64,000 nt of DNA from Cobetia amphilecti (GCF_030010415.1 NZ_JASCSA010000014.1); one strand, 5' to 3'; counted from the first letter of the stretch, positions 36,289-45,914 are shown. The notes: generated from the sequence alone by a model not told the origin. A program made the numbers and translations.

Positions 36289-37490
36289 CAGCGATCCTAT
36301 TGGCCGACCGTCTCAAGCGCATTCAACCTTCCCCCAGTGTCCAGGCCAATGATCGCGTGGCAGCGCTGCGTGCCGAGGGCAAGGACATCATCAACTTCAC
36401 CATCGGTGAGCCTGACTTCGACACGCCGGCCCACATCATCGATGCCGCTGTCACCGCGCTGAGGCAGGGCGATACGCATTACACGCCGTCAGAGGGAACC
36501 CCTGCATTGCGTCAGGCGATTGTCGAGAAGCTCGCTCGGGACAATGCATTGGAGTATCACTTCGACGAGATTGTCGTGGGGGCCGGCGGCAAGCACATCC
36601 TCTATCACGTGATGGCAGCGACGCTGAATCCTGGCGATGAGGTCATCGTGCCAGCGCCGTATTGGGTGTCCTATCCCGATATCGCGTTGCTCAATGAGGG
36701 AGTGCCGCGTGTCGTCACTTGCGACGCCTCCTGTGGCTTCAAGTTGACACCTCAGGCGCTGATCGAGGCGATCACCGACAAGACACGCTGGTTGGTGCTC
36801 AATACGCCGTCCAACCCGACCGGTGCCGTGTACTCGGAATCGGAGCTGCTCGCGCTCGCTCAGGTGCTGCGTGATTATCCTCATGTCGGCATCATCTCCG
36901 ACGAGATATACGAGCATTTCGTCTACGCCCCGGCGCGCCATCTCTCGCTGATCAATGTGGCGCCAGACCTCAAGTCGCGCACCTTGATCGTCAATGGCGC
37001 CTCCAAGGGGTATGCCATGACGGGCTGGCGGATCGGCTTCGGTGCCGGTCCTCGAGACTTGATCCAGGCCATCGTGAAACTGGTCTCCCAGACCACGACT
37101 TGCCCCAGTTCGATCAGTCAGGCCGGCGCAGTTGCAGCCTTCATCGGTGATCAGGCTCCTGTGCGCGCCATGGCGGAACGCTACACGCAGCGTCGTCAAT
37201 TGATGCTCGAGGGCCTGCAATCGATAGCAGGCGTCAATTGCACTGCCCCCGATGGCGCCTTCTATGTCTATCTCGATGTCAGCGGGCTATTGGGGAAGAT
37301 GACACCAGGGGGCCAGCGTCTCGTGCGTGATGGTGACGTGGTGCTGTACTGGCTCGATGCCGGTGTTGCGGCGGTCAGTGGTGAAGCCTATGGCCTGTCA
37401 CCCTACGTCCGGCTGTCCTTTGCCATCGGGGATGAGGCCATCCAGGAAGGCTGTCGGCGTCTACGCGAGGCATGCCTGGCATTGACGTGA
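36285..37490 (+). CDS. PLP-dependent class I aminotransferase (aspartate-type)
   Basis: The 401-residue fold-type I enzyme has FTIGEPDFDTP near 40, the Asn-containing NTPSNPTGAVYS, ISDEIYEHFVY with the pyridine-binding Asp and Tyr, and the Schiff-base lysine in NGASKGYAMTGWRIG. These match aspartate aminotransferase group Ib. It overlaps the RraA-family gene by 4 bp and is followed by a dicarboxylate symporter, so it probably converts an imported amino acid to the 2-oxo acid that the aldolase cleaves. Confidence 0.93.
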   Translation: MTAILLADRLKRIQPSPSVQANDRVAALRAEGKDIINFTIGEPDFDTPAHIIDAAVTALRQGDTHYTPSEGTPALRQAIVEKLARDNALEYHFDEIVVGAGGKHILYHVMAATLNPGDEVIVPAPYWVSYPDIALLNEGVPRVVTCDASCGFKLTPQALIEAITDKTRWLVLNTPSNPTGAVYSESELLALAQVLRDYPHVGIISDEIYEHFVYAPARHLSLINVAPDLKSRTLIVNGASKGYAMTGWRIGFGAGPRDLIQAIVKLVSQTTTCPSSISQAGAVAAFIGDQAPVRAMAERYTQRRQLMLEGLQSIAGVNCTAPDGAFYVYLDVSGLLGKMTPGGQRLVRDGDVVLYWLDAGVAAVSGEAYGLSPYVRLSFAIGDEAIQEGCRRLREACLALT

Positions 37491-37551
37491 ACCTTGTCGC
37501 AACGAACAAGACTCACCTCCCGTAATTCACAATGACAATAATGAGGTTCCC

Positions 37552-38832
37552 ATGACACTTACCTTTCGAGGTTCACGGGGGTTACCCGTGCGTATTTTCA
37601 TCGGCTTCATGCTGGGTATCAGCTGTGGCTTGCTGTTCCAGGATTTCTCAATGGCGATCAAGCCACTGGGCGACGCGTTCATCAATGCCATCAAGATGCT
37701 CATCGTACCGATCATCTTCTTCTCCGTGGCGGGTGGTATCGCCAACATGGGGGACGTGCAGCAGCTGAAGCGTGTGGGCGGCAAGACATTGCTGGTGTAT
37801 GTCGGCATGACCCTCATCGCGGGCATCATCGGACTGGTCGTCGCCTCCATCATCCAGCCGGGCAAAGGGCTTGATGTCCAGATGAGTGCCCCGGTGGAGG
37901 CGGTCTCGAGCGGCCTGGACATCGGTCAATTCCTGTTGCAGATGATTCCCAGCAACCCCGTGGCAGCGATGGCCAGTGGCAACGTGATCCAATTGATCGT
38001 CTTCACCATTCTGGTCGGGGTGGCAATGGTCATGCTGGGAGAGCGTGTCGCCCGACTGCGTGCCTTGTTCGATGAGGGGGCTGCGGTGTCATTTCGTATT
38101 CTGGACATGGTCATGGCGACGTCGCCTATCGGTATCTTTGCCCTGATGGCGTATGCCGTCGCCAACTACGGCATTGATATCTTTGGACAGATCGGCAAGT
38201 TCATCCTCGCGGACTATGCCGCTCTGCTGGTGATATGGGCAGTGGTCTCCATTCTGCTGGTCCTGTTCACGCGAATTTCCTATCCGCGCTTGATACGCAA
38301 GATGGTGCCTATCTGGCTCATGACGCTGTCGACCACCAGCAGCAATGCCACCTTGCCCGTGACGATGAAGGTCACCCATCGTGATCTCGGTGTGCCGGAA
38401 TGGCTGTGCTCGTTCATGCTGCCGCTGGGCGCGACGATCAACCTGATGGGGGCCGCTGCGTATCTGTCCGTGCTGGTCGTGTTCGCGGCAGACTTCTATG
38501 ACCTTTCGCTGAGTTTCTCGCAGATGGTCAACGTGATCTTCATCGGCACCATCCTGTCGATGGCAGCTCCGGGCATTCCCGGCGGCGGGATCGTCATGGG
38601 CACCCTGATCCTGCAATTGATGAATCTGCCGTTCGAGCTGGTCGGGCTGATCGCCGGCATTTATCGCATCGTGGATATGGGGCACACCACACTCAATGTT
38701 TCCGGTGATGTGGTGGGTGCATTGCTGGTGGCCAAGAGTGAAAACCTGCTCTCGACGGCAAAGGTCGCTTCTCCCACCACGACGCCTGCCACACCGCCCA
38801 CATCATCCACACCGGCAGTGAGTGTAGATTGA
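37552..38832 (+). CDS. Dicarboxylate/amino acid:cation symporter (DAACS family)
   Basis: The 426-residue membrane protein has the GltP/DctA plan: 8 hydrophobic segments and hairpins HP1 and HP2 with the serine-rich STTSSNATLPVT and the later GAAAYLSVLVV and GGGIVMGTL motifs. Substrates of the family are glutamate, aspartate or C4 dicarboxylates taken up with Na+ or H+. The C-terminal tail is Thr/Pro-rich. It is third in the RraA-aminotransferase operon and probably imports the substrate of those enzymes. Confidence 0.92.
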   Translation: MTLTFRGSRGLPVRIFIGFMLGISCGLLFQDFSMAIKPLGDAFINAIKMLIVPIIFFSVAGGIANMGDVQQLKRVGGKTLLVYVGMTLIAGIIGLVVASIIQPGKGLDVQMSAPVEAVSSGLDIGQFLLQMIPSNPVAAMASGNVIQLIVFTILVGVAMVMLGERVARLRALFDEGAAVSFRILDMVMATSPIGIFALMAYAVANYGIDIFGQIGKFILADYAALLVIWAVVSILLVLFTRISYPRLIRKMVPIWLMTLSTTSSNATLPVTMKVTHRDLGVPEWLCSFMLPLGATINLMGAAAYLSVLVVFAADFYDLSLSFSQMVNVIFIGTILSMAAPGIPGGGIVMGTLILQLMNLPFELVGLIAGIYRIVDMGHTTLNVSGDVVGALLVAKSENLLSTAKVASPTTTPATPPTSSTPAVSVD

Positions 38833-38927
38833 GGCATGTGATGGCCAGTTCATCGCCCTGACAGCATCAGTCTCCTGACAATCCGTGTGTCCTTGTCTCT
38901 CACGCGGCTGGCTTCACTGTCATCCAG

Positions 38928-38960
38928 GCCCCCGACACCTCGTGTCGGGGGCTTTCTGTC
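38928..38960 (+). terminator. Rho-independent terminator of the symporter operon
   Basis: GCCCCCGACAC (38928-38938), loop CTC, complement at 38942-38952, then TTTCTGTCT. A strong GC stem with modest T tract between the symporter gene and the convergent LysR gene. Confidence 0.85.
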
Positions 38961-39015
38961 TCGGAAGGAATGCCGCAGCGGTTGTGCTCAGGCAGACATG
39001 GACACCGACCCCTCG

Positions 39016-39933
39016 TCATTCTGTCGTCGGCAGGCGATCAAAATACAGTTGATTGAAATTGCAGGTGTTTTCAGCCAGTTCCGCGATGGTCGCCGTCAAT
39101 CCGGCCTGACGGTCGGCGCGATAGAATGCACTGTATTGCACCAGCGGGAGGCTTTCGGTGGTGGGCAAGATCTGCAGCATCTTGCGGTCGACCAGAAATT
39201 GCATGCAGTGACGGGGGAGGTAACTGATACCCGCTCCCGACAGGGTCAGGCCGACCTGCGCCAGCAGGTAATTGCTGACCAGCGTATTTCGCATTCGCGC
39301 CCCGTGTTGCAACAACCACCGCTCGCAGATCAACCCCGTGCCCGAGTGACTTCCTTGAGACAGCACCGTGAGTTCGGTCAGCTCCTGGAGCGTCAGCGTA
39401 CGGCCCTCCGGCACAGTGCCATGCGCTGCCATCCAGACGTTTTCCACGCTTTTCAGTGGCTGAGAGATGAAGCGCGCGTCTGAAAACACATCGGGCACGA
39501 TGATCATGTCCAGTTGGTCGTGTTCCAGCTTGCTGTAAAGCTCACTGCTGAGTTCGATCGAGGGCTCGATCTTGAGGCGGGGAAAGCGCTCTCGAATCCG
39601 CGCGATCAACTGTGGCAGCCAGGTGATGCCGGTCAATTCGGTCACGCCGATCCGAAACTGACTCTGGATGACGGACTCGTCACTGATGCGCTCGACGAGA
39701 TGATCGCGGCGCTCCAGCAGGTCCTTGCCCAGTGCCAGCACCTCGAGTCCCTTGTCCGTCAGGCGGGCCGAGCGTCGGCTGCGATCAAATAGCGGCACAC
39801 CAAAGGTTTCTTCCAGCTCCTGAATCCGCTTGGATATTGCAGACTGCGTCGTATGGAGCTTGTTGGCGGCCGCTTCAAAGCCCCCGAGTTCGCTCACCCA
39901 GTAAATTGCATCGAGTTGTTTGAAGGTGATCAT
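39016..39933 (-). CDS. LysR family transcriptional regulator
   Basis: A 305-residue regulator with N-terminal HTH (MITFKQLDAIYWV, AANKLHTTQSAISKRIQELE) and a LysR effector domain. ATG at 39933 gives the canonical start; the longer frame adds 21 unrelated residues. It is convergent with the RraA-aminotransferase-symporter operon, which it may control. Confidence 0.9.
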   Translation of the reverse strand: MITFKQLDAIYWVSELGGFEAAANKLHTTQSAISKRIQELEETFGVPLFDRSRRSARLTDKGLEVLALGKDLLERRDHLVERISDESVIQSQFRIGVTELTGITWLPQLIARIRERFPRLKIEPSIELSSELYSKLEHDQLDMIIVPDVFSDARFISQPLKSVENVWMAAHGTVPEGRTLTLQELTELTVLSQGSHSGTGLICERWLLQHGARMRNTLVSNYLLAQVGLTLSGAGISYLPRHCMQFLVDRKMLQILPTTESLPLVQYSAFYRADRQAGLTATIAELAENTCNFNQLYFDRLPTTE

Positions 39934-40331
39934 TCCGCAAGGCCATTGGCAACGAAGTGTGCTTGCGATGATAGAGCGTTCTGACGCGAGGAGCATGCCT
40001 TGTCATCGCATGTCTCTCGCCATTGACCGCGTGTCCTGGACCCCCATTCTGCTCAGCGCGGGACGTCATCTTTCGGGGAAAGTGGCAAGAAGAGTGGCAA
40101 GAGGAGTGGATCGCCTGTTTCCTTAAGCCTCACGTGGTCACCACGGGACTCCATCAGTATCCTGATCGCACAGGCGCTGCATCATGAGTCGCCTCTCGGC
40201 GGCCCGGGTCGCTGGCCCGGCCCAGGCCGCTGCTCTCGGTGCACCCGCTATCAGGCGCGCCGTACCCCAGGAGCACCGCATTCAAGGTGTCGTGCTCGAA
40301 ACCCCAGGACGAAAATACGTCAGGAGTTGTC
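39934..40331. other. Intergenic region, no gene seen
   Basis: GC-rich DNA between the divergent LysR gene and the channel-like gene. It must hold both promoters, but no clear sigma-70 match or repressor site stands out. Open frames here have no protein-like composition. Confidence 0.4.
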
Positions 40332-41327
40332 ATGCCAGCCACTCGCACGACCTCGTCCGCCAGGGAGCGGATACATCTGTGGTGGGATCTGTTCATCATC
40401 GTGCTCGTCATCGCCAATCTGGCATTGCTGCTGTTCGACAGCCTCTTCCTGATTCCACCGCTGAACACGGCCTTCGAGGCCGTGACACCCGGGTTACATG
40501 CGGCCTATGAGCAGAACATCCACGCCAACTTCCTCTCCATCGACCTGGCGTTCGTCGCCGTCTTCCTGCTCGATGTGCTAGCGGGGTGGGCAGTGGCCAT
40601 CGCGGAGCGGCGCTACCACCGCTGGTTCTTCTATCCCTTCGTGCACTGGTATGACGTGCTGGGGTGTATCCCGCTGAGCGGTTTCCGCCTGTTGCGTGTG
40701 CTGCGTGTGGTCTCGTTATTGTTCCGTCTGCAACGCCTCGGTTTGATCGATGTTCGCCGCTGGTACCTCTACGGAGTGGCAGCCAAGTATCTCGATATAT
40801 TGCTGGAGGAGCTGACGGACCGTATCTCCCTGCGCATGCTCGATAACGTGCAGCAGCAGTTGCGCGACAGCGATGACCTCTCATCGTCGGTGATCGAGCG
40901 TGTCGTGGAGCCTCGCAAGCAGGCCTTGATCCAGGAGATCAGCCTGCGACTCGAGACCATGGCAGGGGATATCTATACCCAGAACCGCGACGATACCCTG
41001 CGCTATGTGCGGGGGCTGGTCAGTCGCACCCTGGCGGAGAGCCCGGAGCTCCAGCGTGTCTCGCGCCTGCCCATGGGCACCCAGCTGACGAAAGGGCTGG
41101 AAAGCTCGCTGTCGGATCTGGCCTGTCACCTTGTCGATGAAGCCTTGGCGGGTCTGCGCTCCAAAGAGTTCTCGGCGCTGGTGGGGCATCTGGCAGAGAG
41201 TGGTTTCGATGCCTGGGCGCGCACTGACCCGAGGACTGAGCAGATCACCGAGCAGGTGCTGATCGACATGCTTGAACTGCTCAAGGAGCGCATCGCCGTG
41301 AAGAGCTGGCAGAAGAAATACGAGTGA
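40332..41327 (+). CDS. Voltage-sensor-like membrane protein lacking a pore domain
   Basis: The 331-residue protein has two long hydrophobic segments (about 15-40 and 72-97), a third near 110-125, then an S4-like segment with regularly spaced arginines (RLLRVLRVVSLLFRLQRL, about 128-145). No pore helix or selectivity filter follows; instead a 180-residue soluble helical tail rich in Arg and Leu is seen. This looks like a stand-alone voltage-sensor module with a cytoplasmic regulatory part. ATG at 40332 has CAGGAG at proper spacing; longer frames are low-quality. Neighbours give no hint of function. Confidence 0.6.
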   Translation: MPATRTTSSARERIHLWWDLFIIVLVIANLALLLFDSLFLIPPLNTAFEAVTPGLHAAYEQNIHANFLSIDLAFVAVFLLDVLAGWAVAIAERRYHRWFFYPFVHWYDVLGCIPLSGFRLLRVLRVVSLLFRLQRLGLIDVRRWYLYGVAAKYLDILLEELTDRISLRMLDNVQQQLRDSDDLSSSVIERVVEPRKQALIQEISLRLETMAGDIYTQNRDDTLRYVRGLVSRTLAESPELQRVSRLPMGTQLTKGLESSLSDLACHLVDEALAGLRSKEFSALVGHLAESGFDAWARTDPRTEQITEQVLIDMLELLKERIAVKSWQKKYE

Positions 41328-41471
41328 AGGCAGGTGTGCCTGCAGGGGCATGTCGCGACTGGCCAGCGTGCAGGGCAACTCTCTGCACGGGGCAGCCCCT
41401 TGAAAGTCGGTCACGACCTCCCGACATCAGTATCTCGGCAATGGATCTGTAACACCCAAAAGGACGTCTCG

Positions 41472-42791
41472 ATGTCATATGCACCGCAACCCTTGAGCGA
41501 CACTCACGACCTCGAGCAGGCGAAGGCGTGGCTGGATACCTACCGGCGGGTGCGAGCCGCCACCGAGGCGATCTGTGCGCCGCTGCACAAGGAAGACTAC
41601 ATGGTGCAGAGCATGGCGGATGTCAGCCCGCCCAAGTGGCACATCGCCCATGTCACCTGGTTCTTCGAAGCCTTCATCCTGAAACCGTTTCAATCTGGCT
41701 ATCAGACGCTCGATCCCGCCTACGATCATCTCTTCAACTCCTACTACGAGACCCATGGTGTGCCGTTCCCGCGCGCCGAGCGTGGCTCGATATCGCGCCC
41801 GACCGTCGATGACGTCTATCGCTATCGCGCGCACGTCGATCGCGCCATGCAGGCCTTGCTCGAGAATCCGCCCCAGGAACATCTGCCGGAAATTCTGCGC
41901 CGTCTGGAGCTAGGCCTACCGCATGAGCAGCAGCATCAGGAGCTGCTGTTGATGGACATCAAGCACATCCTGGCGCAGAACCCGCTGTGTCCGGCCTATC
42001 GGGATGATCTGGCGCCTGGCTTGGCACCAGCCCCTGCGCAAGAGGTGCCGCCGCTAGGGTGGCTGGACTATCCAGCCGGGATTCGCGAGATCGGTCATGA
42101 TGCCTCTAGAGGCGGCTTCGCCTACGACAATGAGATGGGCCGCCACCGTCAGTTCGTCGAAGCGTTCCAGATGGCGGATCGTCCGGTGACCAATGGCGAG
42201 TTTCTCGCCTTTATGCAGGACGGCGGATATGCCACTCCCGAGCACTGGCTGGCGGATGGCTGGGCGACGGTCAAGGCGGAAGGTTGGCGTGCACCGCTTT
42301 ACTGGGTCGAGCGCGATGGCGCCTGGCATCACTACACGCTGGGCGGTCTGGTGCCGGTGGATCTGAGTGCTCCGGTCTGTCACGTCAGCTTCTTCGAGGC
42401 CGATGCCTATGCCCAGTGGGCGGGCGCTCGTTTGCCCACCGAGGCCGAGTGGGAAACGGTGGCTCAGGAGCTTCCCCTCACGGGTAACTTCGTCGATCAG
42501 GATCATCTGCAGCCAGTCGCGGCCGTGAGAGCCGAAGGCACGCCGGGGCAGATGTTCGGCGATGTCTGGGAGTGGACGGGCAGCGCCTATCGTCCGTATC
42601 CGGGCTTTCGCAAGCTGCCGGGCAGCCTGGGCGAGTACAACGGCAAGTTCATGTCCGGTCAGATGGTGCTTCGTGGAGGCTGTTGTGCCACACCGGCAGA
42701 CCACATCCGCGCGACCTATCGCAACTTCTTCCCGCCTGAGGCGCGCTGGGCGTTCTCCGGCTTTCGTCTTGCCAGAGATGGAGAGGCATGA
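41472..42791 (+). CDS. egtB: Ergothioneine biosynthesis sulfoxide synthase EgtB
   Basis: The 439-residue enzyme has an N-terminal DinB-like iron-binding bundle with His ligands in WHIAHVTWFFE and GLPHEQQHQELLL, and a C-terminal formylglycine-generating-enzyme-like domain (RPVTNGEFLAFM, ARLPTEAEWE, GDVWEWTGSAY, VLRGGCCATP, RATYRNFF). EgtB joins cysteine or gamma-glutamylcysteine to hercynine using oxygen. ATG at 41472 gives the family start; no EgtD gene is in the window, so hercynine must come from elsewhere in the genome. A DUF427 gene follows after 58 bp. Confidence 0.93.
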   Translation: MSYAPQPLSDTHDLEQAKAWLDTYRRVRAATEAICAPLHKEDYMVQSMADVSPPKWHIAHVTWFFEAFILKPFQSGYQTLDPAYDHLFNSYYETHGVPFPRAERGSISRPTVDDVYRYRAHVDRAMQALLENPPQEHLPEILRRLELGLPHEQQHQELLLMDIKHILAQNPLCPAYRDDLAPGLAPAPAQEVPPLGWLDYPAGIREIGHDASRGGFAYDNEMGRHRQFVEAFQMADRPVTNGEFLAFMQDGGYATPEHWLADGWATVKAEGWRAPLYWVERDGAWHHYTLGGLVPVDLSAPVCHVSFFEADAYAQWAGARLPTEAEWETVAQELPLTGNFVDQDHLQPVAAVRAEGTPGQMFGDVWEWTGSAYRPYPGFRKLPGSLGEYNGKFMSGQMVLRGGCCATPADHIRATYRNFFPPEARWAFSGFRLARDGEA

Positions 42792-42849
42792 CGCGCTGCC
42801 AAGCACCTTCATCTGCCGCTTCTATCTTCCAACCCGTAAAGGAGCGTTC

Positions 42850-43191
42850 ATGGCCGATCAACCTGAACCGCGCATCACGCTACACCCGCTATCCTCGCGG
42901 GTGCGAATCCTGGTCGGTGAGACGGTGATCGCTGACACCGGCAACGCGCTGGAATTGCGCGAGAAGGGCTATCCGCCGAAATGCTATCTGCCGCGCGCCG
43001 ATGTGGCGATGGCGAAGCTCTCGGTCTCCAGCACCGTCACCCATTGTCCCTTCAAGGGTGACAGCACCTATTACTCGCTGCCCGATCTTCCTGATATCGC
43101 CTGGAGTTACGACCAGCCCATCGAGGAGATGCAGGCGATCGCCGGGCGGCTGGCGTTCGATGCTGACAAGGTCACGTTGGAGATGGAGTGA
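42850..43191 (+). CDS. DUF427 domain protein
   Basis: The 113-residue protein is a compact beta-rich DUF427 member: SRVRILVGETVIADT at the start, YLPRADV, THCPFKGDSTYYSL and the closing DPxxR-less end with FDADKVTLE. Function of the family is unknown. AAAGGAG precedes the ATG at 42850. It may be co-transcribed with egtB. Confidence 0.88.
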   Translation: MADQPEPRITLHPLSSRVRILVGETVIADTGNALELREKGYPPKCYLPRADVAMAKLSVSSTVTHCPFKGDSTYYSLPDLPDIAWSYDQPIEEMQAIAGRLAFDADKVTLEME

Positions 43192-43449
43192 TTCAGGTGA
43201 ATGACTCACGGCCAACGTGATTCTCTTGTCGGCGCATAAGGTCCCACCGTGCTCTGCTTCAGAGATAAACCGATAGAGAACAGTGGCTTGGCGTTTGTCA
43301 GATAGTTAGAATCCTGCAGTTTGCTGCACCGCGCTCAGCCATCGGGTGCGGTGCAGCCTTACCTTTCCCTTATCCAGACTCAGTACTCCGGTTGGACGAA
43401 TCACCCCGCTTGATTCCTTTCCGTACAGGCTGCACCAGGAGTCAAGACA

Positions 43450-44217
43450 GTGGTTGTCCCTTCGAACATCGCGCCGGTGATGAGTGTACTGCTATGCCTC
43501 GTGCTGGCGTCTTTCGTCAGTCGTTACCTCAAGTCTCCCCGCATGAAAGGCCGCATCGGCGAGTGGCGGGTGCGTTGGATGGCACGTCGCCTCGGCAAAC
43601 AAGGCTACCGAACGCTGCACAATGTCACCCTCAAGACCGCGAACGGCACCACCCAGATCGATCATGTACTGCTATCGCGTTTCGGCTGCTTCGTGCTGGA
43701 AACCAAGAACATGAAAGGCTGGATCTTCGGCAGTGAGCACGAAGCGAACTGGACCCAGCAGTTTCCCCGCCAGTCGTTCAGCTTCCAGAACCCGCTGCGT
43801 CAGAACTACCGACACCTCAAGGCGCTGGAGGCGACGCTTTGCGTGCCGTTCGAGTACCTGCATTCGGTGATCATCTTCATCGGCAGGGCCAGACTCAAAG
43901 GTGAGATGCCGTCCAATGTGACGCGCGGGACTGACTTCGTTCCCTTCGTACAGTCGTTTAAGACCCCCGTCTTCAGCGAGGCGCAGGTCGAGGCCATGCA
44001 TGAGGCGCTGCTGACAGGGCGTCTGGCACCGACTCGGGCGACGCAGCGTGCCCATGTACAGCATCTCAAGCAGCGCAATGATCCACAGGCGAGACGTGAA
44101 TGCCCAAAATGCGGCAGCCGGATGGTGCTGCGCACTGTCAAGGCCGGTGTGCGAGAGGGCCAACAGTTCTGGGGGTGCTCGGCCTATCCGGCGTGTCGTG
44201 CGACACAGGCGGTGTGA
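43450..44217 (+). CDS. NERD nuclease-related protein with topoisomerase-type zinc finger
   Basis: The 255-residue protein has an N-terminal hydrophobic anchor (about 5-25), a NERD domain with KGRIGEW, TQIDHVLLSRFGCFVLETKNMKGW (a nuclease-like D...E-x-K pattern), and a C-terminal C4 zinc finger (ECPKCGSRM ... FWGCSAYPAC) of the type found in topoisomerase I. Start may be GTG at 43450 or ATG at 43480. A DNA-processing role at the membrane is inferred. It is convergent with hipA. Confidence 0.85.
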   Translation: MVVPSNIAPVMSVLLCLVLASFVSRYLKSPRMKGRIGEWRVRWMARRLGKQGYRTLHNVTLKTANGTTQIDHVLLSRFGCFVLETKNMKGWIFGSEHEANWTQQFPRQSFSFQNPLRQNYRHLKALEATLCVPFEYLHSVIIFIGRARLKGEMPSNVTRGTDFVPFVQSFKTPVFSEAQVEAMHEALLTGRLAPTRATQRAHVQHLKQRNDPQARRECPKCGSRMVLRTVKAGVREGQQFWGCSAYPACRATQAV

Positions 44218-44276
44218 TGACTGCCTTCACGGCCCCGAACGAGGCAACATCCAAACTTGAATCTCGCTGACAGGCA

Positions 44277-45569
44277 CTACCATCGCTCGGCACGGCGGCA
44301 CTGCTTTTGAATGTGTTGACGTTGCTGCTGCAACCTCGTCCAGCCTTTGACTTCGAGACCGGCTTGCTGTAGCTGCTCCTTGAGTATGACTGAGTCGGAT
44401 AGATCAGCGAGCGTGGTAACCATCTGTTGAATTTGGCGCTTCACAAACGGATAACTGAATCGGCACTCATCCGAAAAGGCCTGCCAATCGCGCGGTAGCA
44501 GCTGCATCGAATTGAACTCCCCGCCGAGGGAGAAGGCCATGTCTGAATCGTAACCGAGCACTATGGTGCCAACGAGGTCATAGGCTGGGGCGATCTGCCA
44601 ACGACCTCGGGAGTCCTGTAACAAGGACACGTTCTTGGCATGGCCGTCACTGTTGCCAACCAGCACATTGAATATTTGCCAGCGAAGCAGCTGCTGAATG
44701 GATGCCGCTGAGGGTCGGCAGGCTTCGCGGACTGTTTGCACGATTTCTCCGAAACGTGGCCCACCGTAAGCCTGGTATTTCTGATTCCGCGACACGCCCA
44801 TGGCCTGACACAGATCCTCCTGATGCAAACGCTCGACGTGTCCGCTTTCAATACCCAAGCGGTCGTAGCGTTCGACCATCAAGTAAGGATGCCGGCCGGC
44901 ATAGACCATCGTGGTCCTCGGGCAGGCTATCTCCCCCAAGCGTGCCAGATTGTTCAGATACAGCTCATTCAGAATGACTTGCTCACGCCCTTCGACGGCG
45001 AATTTCAAAATATGGGTAGAGGGTTCGATTCCGATAGGTAAGTAGAGTGTATCGTTCCACAGTCGCACAGGAATCTTGTCCTGCGCGCCGGCCAGCGAGA
45101 GACGAGGGCGTTTGGCCAGAGCTCCTTCGTTCATCAAGGCATACCGCTCGCGAGCACCTGCCCATTGCACAAGTCGATCGAGCGGCAACTCGCGGTAGTT
45201 GTCATCGAGGGATGACGGTAGGGCGCTTGACGGCGGCATGTGATCGCTCGGAAGGATCGTCAGCGCACCAGCACAATCGCCGCCGATGGTCGCCAGTAGC
45301 GAGAAGTCGTCGTCTGGTATACCCAGGCGCTTGATCAGCGCCGCCCGGGCTTGCTCTTCAGGCAGCAAATTTGCGAACCAGTGATGCGCCAGAAGGTCTT
45401 GGGGCTGCCAAGCCTTTTGGCTTAGTGGCAAGCTGTACGAAATGGCATGCCCGTTCTGTCGCCAGGTATCGTTGTATTCGAAGCCCATCAGTCGGCCATC
45501 CGTGCCGCGCCACAACGTCCCTACATGCTGCGTGTCGCGCCATACGTTCAACGAATCCGGCAATATCAT
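44277..45569 (-). CDS. hipA: HipA-type serine/threonine kinase toxin
   Basis: The 430-residue protein matches HipA: an N-terminal domain with GTLWRG and SYSLPLS, the ejectable loop region SLAGAQDKIPVRLW, GNSDGHAKNVSLL with the catalytic Asp and Asn, and IAPAYDLVGT with the metal-binding Asp. HipA kinases phosphorylate glutamyl-tRNA synthetase or other targets and induce dormancy. Its ATG overlaps the stop of the upstream HTH gene by 4 bp. The pair is intact and should be regulated by HipB at palindromes just upstream. Confidence 0.9.
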   Translation of the reverse strand: MILPDSLNVWRDTQHVGTLWRGTDGRLMGFEYNDTWRQNGHAISYSLPLSQKAWQPQDLLAHHWFANLLPEEQARAALIKRLGIPDDDFSLLATIGGDCAGALTILPSDHMPPSSALPSSLDDNYRELPLDRLVQWAGARERYALMNEGALAKRPRLSLAGAQDKIPVRLWNDTLYLPIGIEPSTHILKFAVEGREQVILNELYLNNLARLGEIACPRTTMVYAGRHPYLMVERYDRLGIESGHVERLHQEDLCQAMGVSRNQKYQAYGGPRFGEIVQTVREACRPSAASIQQLLRWQIFNVLVGNSDGHAKNVSLLQDSRGRWQIAPAYDLVGTIVLGYDSDMAFSLGGEFNSMQLLPRDWQAFSDECRFSYPFVKRQIQQMVTTLADLSDSVILKEQLQQAGLEVKGWTRLQQQRQHIQKQCRRAERW

Positions 45570-45808
45570 GATTCGGATCCCTCCGGTGGAACAGCGGACA
45601 GCTCGATGCCTAGCGTATCAAGTACGATCAATATGCGACCCAACCCGCAGCTGTCACGGCCGTTTTCCAACTCACTCAGAAAGCGAATGCTCAACCCGCA
45701 AAGACCTGCGAGGGTTTCAAGATTTAGCCCTTGCTGCTTGCGAGAGCGGCGAATCAACTTGCCAAGCGTTGCGGCATCATGAATGGGAACTGCTAGCGAT
45801 AGAGGCAT
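45566..45808 (-). CDS. hipB: HipB-type HTH antitoxin
   Basis: An 80-residue Xre/HTH protein: LGKLIRRSRKQQGLNLETLAGLCGLSIRFLSELENGR covers the five-helix HTH. Its last codons overlap hipA, the common antitoxin-first order. ATG at 45808 is preferred; an upstream in-frame ATG at 45850 would place the first repressor palindrome too close to the start. It represses hipBA and neutralises HipA. Confidence 0.88.
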   Translation of the reverse strand: MPLSLAVPIHDAATLGKLIRRSRKQQGLNLETLAGLCGLSIRFLSELENGRDSCGLGRILIVLDTLGIELSAVPPEGSES

Positions 45809-45867
45809 GCTAAGACCTTTCACGATAAGAAAGCGGGTTGTTGCAAACAATTTAGTATACTTAAAAA

Positions 45868-45883
45868 TTTCCCTATAGGGATA
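45868..45883. promoter_or_regulatory. hipO1: HipB operator candidate 1
   Basis: Contains the perfect palindrome TCCCTATAGGGA at 45870-45881, 62 bp upstream of hipB. It matches the core of operator 2 exactly. Confidence 0.7.
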
Positions 45884-45914
45884 ATTAGTTAGGTATACCG
45901 GAGTAGGTCTTAAT

